Shown: positions 19,459 through 23,374 of the stretch, piece by piece
Layout: every line of letters starts with the position of its first letter
How positions within the stretch are numbered: the stretch's first letter is position 1
Translations under genes and position numbers: made by a program
The notes under the pieces: model-generated
Databases searched by the model: none
Told to the model about the DNA's origin: nothing
What the model saw: only the letters and a program-made list of their open reading frames with translations
Source: DATEJJ01 sp051986465
Lineage (GTDB): Bacteria; Actinomycetota; Actinomycetes; Mycobacteriales; Micromonosporaceae
Length of the DNA stretch: 23,374 nt
Assembly (NCBI GenBank): GCA_051986465.1
Contig: JBPYFB010000078.1
Location: 1-23,374 of the forward strand
Direction: 5' to 3'

Positions 19459-21876
19459 ATGCCCGATCTTGTGAACCGGCTCACTCTCGACCAGAAGATC
19501 CGGCTGCTGACCGGCGCCGACTTCTGGTCGCTGTATCCCGAGCCCGCGGTGGGCCTGCGCCGGCTGGTCGTCTCGGACGGCCCCGCCGGAGTCCGGGGCG
19601 AACTGTGGGATGAGCGCAGTTCCTCGGCGAACGTACCCTCACCGACCGCGCTCGCGGCGAGCTGGGACGAACAACGGGTGGAGCGGATCGGCCGGCTGCT
19701 CGCCGCGCAGGCGCGCGCCAAGGGTGTCGACGTGCTGCTCGCGCCGACGGTGAACCTGCACCGGACGCCCTATGGTGGACGGCACTTCGAGTGCTTCAGC
19801 GAGGACCCGCTGCTGACCGCGCGGATGGGCGTCGCATACGTGCGCGGCGTGCAGGGCGGTGGCGTCGCCGCGACGGTGAAGCACTTCGTCGCCAACGACT
19901 CCGAGACGCAGCGCATGACGCTGGACGCGCGTGTCGACGAGCGGCCGCTGCGCGAGCTTTACCTGGCGCCGTTCGAGGCGATCGTGCGCGAGGCGGGCGT
20001 ATGGGCCGCGATGGCGGCGTACAACGCGGTGAACGGGTACACGATGACCGAAAGCCCGATGCTGCGCGACATCCTGCACGGCGAGTGGGGCTTCGACGGT
20101 CTGGTCATGTCGGACTGGACGGCGACCCGCTCCACAGAGGACGCCGCGAACGCCGCGCTGGACCTCGCGATGCCGGGGCCGGTGAGCCCGTGGGGCGACG
20201 CGCTGGTCGCGGCGGTGCGCGCGAACAAGGTGGACGAGGCGCTCATCGACGACAAGGTGCGCCGGCTGCTGCGCCTGGCCGCGCGGGTGGGCGCGCTCGG
20301 GCAACCGAAGGTGCCCGCGCCGGTCTTCACGGACGAGGAGGTCTCGGCCGAGGTGCGGGCCGCGGCGGCCGCGGGTTTCGTGTTGGTACACAACGAGAAC
20401 TCCGTGCTTCCGCTGGCGGCCAAGGGGCTGCGCGGGGTGGCGGTACTCGGGCCGAACGCGGCGGTCGCCCGTACCCTGGGCGGTGGCAGCGCGACGGTCT
20501 TCCCGCCGTACACAGTGTCCCCTGTGGACGGTATCCGCGCCGCGCTCGGCGACTCGGTCGAGGTGGTGCACGCACCCGGGCCGATGCCGTACGCGCGCAT
20601 CCCACCCGCGCCGGTACACCTGCTGCGTCAACCGGACGGCACCGGAGAAGGCGTGCGGATCCGGTTCCTGGCCCGGGACAGCTCGGTGCTGGGTACCGAG
20701 AACCGGGTGGCCGGCGCGTACAGCTGGCTGTTCTCCTACGGTCCGGGCATACCGTCGCGGAAGGTGGCCCGCGTCGAGGTGACCGCGAAGGTACGGGCCA
20801 CCGAGGCCGGCGTGTACCAGATCGGCTGCTCGGGCCTTGGCCGCTTCAGCCTGAGCCTGGACGGCGGCGTGGTCTTCGACACGGTGCTGCGGCTGCGCCC
20901 GGGCGCGGACATCGCGGAGGGGCTGATGACCCCGCCGCAGGCGCTGCACCCGATCCGGCTCGCGGCCGGCGAGGAGATCGCCCTGCGGCTGCTGCACACC
21001 GTGGACCCCGGCGGGGCTCTGCCCGGCACCACCATGCAACTGAACATCGAGCCTCCACACGGGACAGACGAGGAGGAGATCGAGCGGGCGGTCGCGCTGG
21101 CCCGCGACAGCGACGTGGCGGTCGTCGTGGTCGGCACCACCGAGGAGGTGGAGAGCGAGGGGTACGACCGGATCAACCTGGCGCTCCCCGGCCGCCAGGA
21201 CGAACTCGTACGCCGGGTGGCGGAGGTCAACCCGCGCACGGTGGTGGTCGTGAACTCCGGCGCGCCGGTGCTGCTGCCCTGGGCCGACGAGGTTGCCGCG
21301 GTGCTGGTGGCGTGGTTCCCCGGTCAGGAGTTCGGCAACGCACTCGCGGATGTCCTCTTTGGACTCACTGAGCCGGGCGGCCGGCTGCCCACCACGTGGC
21401 CCTCCACTGAGGACGGTCTGCCCTCGACCCGCCCGGTGGACGGCGTACTCACCTACGACGAGGGGCTGTACATCGGGTACCGGTGGTACGAGCGCAAGGG
21501 GCGCGAGCCGCGGTACCGGTTCGGGTACGGGCTCGGGTACACGACGTGGGAGTACCTGTCGATGTCGGTGTGTGCCGAGGAGGCGACGGTACGGGTACGC
21601 AACACCGGTGCCCGCCCCGGACGCGAGGTGGTGCAGGTGTACGCGAGCCGCCCGGACAGTTCGATCGAGCGTCCGGTACGGTGGCTGGCCGGCTTCGCCA
21701 CGCTCGACGCGCAGCCGGGCGAGGAGGCGGAGGTACGGGTACCCCTGTCGCGCCGGTCCTTCGAGCACTGGGACGCGGCCGGCCACGCCTTCGCGCTGGA
21801 GCCGGGTACCTTCGCGCTGTCCGCCGGCCGGTCGAGTGGGGACCTCCGGCTGCACGGCGAGGTGAGTTTGGCATAA
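19459..21876 (+). CDS. glycoside hydrolase family 3 (beta-glucosidase/beta-xylosidase type) with PA14-like insertion
   Basis: An 805-residue GH3 enzyme without signal peptide, so it is probably cytoplasmic and acts on imported oligosaccharides or glycosides. The N-terminal barrel shows LVVSDGPAGVRGE, then NLHRTPYGGRHFECFSEDP, VAATVKHFVANDSE and GLVMSDWTA. The last contains the nucleophile Asp, residue 219 here. The C-terminal alpha/beta sandwich (from about 300) is interrupted at about 395-530 by a PA14-like beta insertion (VYQIGCSGLGRFSLSLDGG) that shapes substrate entry in KdgF/BglB-type enzymes. It resumes with AVVVVGTTEEVESEGYDR and GQEFGNALADVLFG. A fibronectin-III-like domain ends the protein. 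The ATG at 19459 is preferred over one at 19453: AGGG lies at proper distance and the -10 spacing also fits. Substrate is unproven. A link with the GH115 gene in hemicellulose use is inference. Confidence 0.94.
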   Translation: MPDLVNRLTLDQKIRLLTGADFWSLYPEPAVGLRRLVVSDGPAGVRGELWDERSSSANVPSPTALAASWDEQRVERIGRLLAAQARAKGVDVLLAPTVNLHRTPYGGRHFECFSEDPLLTARMGVAYVRGVQGGGVAATVKHFVANDSETQRMTLDARVDERPLRELYLAPFEAIVREAGVWAAMAAYNAVNGYTMTESPMLRDILHGEWGFDGLVMSDWTATRSTEDAANAALDLAMPGPVSPWGDALVAAVRANKVDEALIDDKVRRLLRLAARVGALGQPKVPAPVFTDEEVSAEVRAAAAAGFVLVHNENSVLPLAAKGLRGVAVLGPNAAVARTLGGGSATVFPPYTVSPVDGIRAALGDSVEVVHAPGPMPYARIPPAPVHLLRQPDGTGEGVRIRFLARDSSVLGTENRVAGAYSWLFSYGPGIPSRKVARVEVTAKVRATEAGVYQIGCSGLGRFSLSLDGGVVFDTVLRLRPGADIAEGLMTPPQALHPIRLAAGEEIALRLLHTVDPGGALPGTTMQLNIEPPHGTDEEEIERAVALARDSDVAVVVVGTTEEVESEGYDRINLALPGRQDELVRRVAEVNPRTVVVVNSGAPVLLPWADEVAAVLVAWFPGQEFGNALADVLFGLTEPGGRLPTTWPSTEDGLPSTRPVDGVLTYDEGLYIGYRWYERKGREPRYRFGYGLGYTTWEYLSMSVCAEEATVRVRNTGARPGREVVQVYASRPDSSIERPVRWLAGFATLDAQPGEEAEVRVPLSRRSFEHWDAAGHAFALEPGTFALSAGRSSGDLRLHGEVSLA

Positions 21877-21906
21877 GGCTCTACCCTGCGTTCCATGGGT
21901 AGAGCC
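21877..21906 (+). promoter_or_regulatory. perfect 10-bp inverted repeat over the DUF2207 start, with a -10
   Basis: GGCTCTACCC (21877-21886) and GGGTAGAGCC (21897-21906) are exact inverted copies around ten bases, and the ATG at 21895-21897 sits at the loop edge. TACCCT (21882-21887), inside the left arm, is a possible -10 ending seven bases before the ATG, and no Shine-Dalgarno sequence is visible. It may be an operator over a leaderless promoter, or, if the message starts further upstream in the GH3 gene, a hairpin controlling initiation. Confidence 0.5.
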
Positions 21907-23374
21907 GTGCGCCTGGCTGGCGTCGTTTCGGTACTTGCGACTGGTCTGTTCCTGCTCGCGGCGTCGCCCGCGTACGCGGCGCCGACCGAGTCCATCTCCT
22001 CCTACGACACGGGCATCCAGATCCAGCCGGACGGTGCCATGGTGGTCACCGAGACCATCGTGTACGACTTCGGATCGAACCGGAAGCACGGCATCTTCCG
22101 CAGGATCCCGGCCCGCTTCCGGTACGACGAGCACCGCGACCGGGTGTACCCGATCAGCGACGTGCGGGTGACCATGGACGGCAGCTCCGGCGGTTCCGCG
22201 AAGCTGAACCGCTCGTCCGCTGGCGGGTACGAGGTCTTCAAGATCGGTGACCCGAACCGTACGGTGACCGGCCGCCACACGTACGTCATCCGGTACACCG
22301 TGCGCGGCGCGCTCAACAGCTTCCGCGACCACGAGGAGCTGTACTGGAACGCGATCGGCACCGAGTGGCCCGTGCCGGTCGCCAGCGCGAGCGCCACCGT
22401 GACGGGCCCCGCCTCGATCACGCAGGTCGAGTGCTTCGAGGGACCCTCCGGCAGCGGGATGGCGTGTGCGGACAAGTCGTCCGCCGGGTCGACGGCCACG
22501 TTCCGCCAGCCCACCATCGGCGACGGCGCGGGCCTGACCGTGGTCGTCGCGCTCCCCGCCGGCAGCGTGCGGCGCACCGGCCCGATTCTCGTCCAGCGCC
22601 ACGACCTGGCCAACGCGTTCTGGCTGACGCCGGTGACCGTGGGCGGCGCCGGCGCGGCCTTGGTGCTGGGCGTCGGGGGTGCGCTCGTGGTCGGCTGGCT
22701 GATCGGCCGGGACCGGCGCTACGTGGGGCAGTTGCCCGGCCTCACCCCCGGGTACGGCGAGGTGACGACCGAGGAGCGCAAGCCGCTGATCGGAGCCCCG
22801 CCGGTCAGCGTCGAGTTCGTACCGCCGCCGCTGTCGGAGACCGGCGGCACCGTCCGGCGCCCCGGCTACCGGGGCAACGAGATCCGCCCCGGCCAGGTCG
22901 GTACCCTCATCGACGAGCAGGCCAACGTGCTCGACGTGACCGCCACCATCATCGACTTCGCGGTCCGCGGGCACCTGCACATCCGCGAACTGCCGCTGGC
23001 CGCCCGGTACGGCTCGCACGACTGGGAGCTGACCAAGCTCACCGACGGCGACGCGGACTTCCTGCCGTACGAGCGCACCCTGTTCCGGGCGCTGTTCAAC
23101 GAGCGGGACTCGGTACGCCTCTCCGATCTCAAGTACACGTTCGCGAGCGACCTGGGGAAGGTACGCAGCAAGCTGTACGCGGACATGGTGAAGCAGGGCT
23201 GGTACCGGCAGAGCCCCGCAGCCACCCGCGCGGCCGCCCGCGGCGTCGGGGTGGTACTCATCCTCGTCGCGGTCGGCATCACCGTGCTGCTCGGCGCGGT
23301 GGCGCACGCCGCGCTGATCGGGCTCGGGCTGGTGGCCGGCGCGGTGGCGCTGTTCGCGGTCGCCGGGCGCTTCC
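21895..23374 (+). CDS. DUF2207 predicted membrane protein (3' end outside window)
   Basis: The first 493 residues of a protein that runs off the window. A signal peptide is clear (LAGVVSVLATGLFLLAASPAYA, cleavage near residue 29). The DUF2207 domain follows: SSYDTGIQIQPDGAMVVTET near 36-55, FRRIPARFRYD and HEELYWNAIGTEWPVPV. These are beta-rich extracellular sequences typical of the family. A membrane helix at about 245-265 (GAALVLGVGGALVVGWLIG) leads to a cytoplasmic stretch with LIDEQANVLDVTATIIDFAVRGHLHIRE, a winged-helix-like segment also usual here. Two more helices begin near 448. The function is unknown. The gene starts 18 bases after the GH3 stop and may be read through from it, though it appears to have its own promoter. 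Confidence 0.9.
   Translation, partial: MGRAVRLAGVVSVLATGLFLLAASPAYAAPTESISSYDTGIQIQPDGAMVVTETIVYDFGSNRKHGIFRRIPARFRYDEHRDRVYPISDVRVTMDGSSGGSAKLNRSSAGGYEVFKIGDPNRTVTGRHTYVIRYTVRGALNSFRDHEELYWNAIGTEWPVPVASASATVTGPASITQVECFEGPSGSGMACADKSSAGSTATFRQPTIGDGAGLTVVVALPAGSVRRTGPILVQRHDLANAFWLTPVTVGGAGAALVLGVGGALVVGWLIGRDRRYVGQLPGLTPGYGEVTTEERKPLIGAPPVSVEFVPPPLSETGGTVRRPGYRGNEIRPGQVGTLIDEQANVLDVTATIIDFAVRGHLHIRELPLAARYGSHDWELTKLTDGDADFLPYERTLFRALFNERDSVRLSDLKYTFASDLGKVRSKLYADMVKQGWYRQSPAATRAAARGVGVVLILVAVGITVLLGAVAHAALIGLGLVAGAVALFAVAGRF

Noticed and set aside
19639..23307. A very long open frame of 1222 codons on the minus strand across the GH3 and DUF2207 genes
   Set aside because: It is the antisense shadow of two clearly homologous plus-strand genes; its translation is rich in H, R, V and G, as expected from reversed GC-rich codons, and shows no domain.
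1..23374. Mobile element, CRISPR array, tRNA or rRNA genes
   Set aside because: I looked through the intergenic stretches and found no transposase, integrase, spacer array, cloverleaf or rRNA-like sequence; all gaps are shorter than 190 bases and are accounted for.

Overview
The window is very GC-rich, gene-dense DNA with G/C-ending codons, GTG starts, an Lsr2 nucleoid protein, an AfsR-type SARP regulator and an ECF42 sigma factor with its DGPF partner. This points to a filamentous actinomycete. The frequent GTAC-containing words and CCAC(A/T)GTGG palindromes make me lean to Micromonosporaceae, but that placement is an inference. I see no rRNA, tRNA, CRISPR array, insertion sequence or integrase, and the region reads as ordinary chromosome.

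Left part (1-4000). The tail of an unidentified gene overlaps a GNAT acetyltransferase. Next comes an apparent transcription attenuator: a 19-codon alanine-rich leader ORF, an antiterminator/terminator pair of alternative hairpins and a T-run. It precedes a 380-residue alanyl-tRNA synthetase core that lacks the editing and C-Ala domains. After it lie a two-helix membrane protein with a possible PLD-like domain, then lsr2 and a DUF2267 gene on the minus strand.

Centre (4000-9200). A YCII/DGPF gene and an ECF42 sigma factor form a pair, preceded by a TGTCGA-N17-CGA element that matches the published ECF42 promoter as I remember it. Then come a calcineurin-like phosphoesterase (minus), a small two-helix membrane protein (plus) and a TetR-MFS efflux operon (minus). 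The TetR gene has two tandem operator-like sites in front of it.

Carbohydrate and regulator block (9200-19400). A secreted GH115 family alpha-glucuronidase has a good sigma-70 type promoter and an operator-like CGAAA-N2-TTTCG site in its leader. It is followed by a 60-residue Cys/His-rich protein whose Shine-Dalgarno sequence is buried in a 17-bp hairpin, then a 1069-residue SARP-NTPase-TPR regulator. Converging on the SARP gene is a DrrAB-like ABC exporter. Four heptamer direct repeats at 10-11 bp spacing, the geometry SARPs recognise, lie directly upstream of the exporter ATPase gene. A mycothiol-dependent-isomerase-fold (MDMPI) gene with paired GGAAC operators and a divergent UspA gene follow.

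Right end (18800-23374). A TetR gene is divergent from a GH3 glycosidase with a PA14-like insertion. The window ends inside a DUF2207 membrane protein whose start codon lies at the edge of a perfect 10-bp inverted repeat.

The window is richest in regulatory architecture: the attenuator, the SARP-type repeats and the hairpin covering a ribosome binding site are the items most worth testing. Several genes (leader ORF, SARP, DrrA-like, UspA, second TetR, GH3, DUF2207) appear to be transcribed leaderless.
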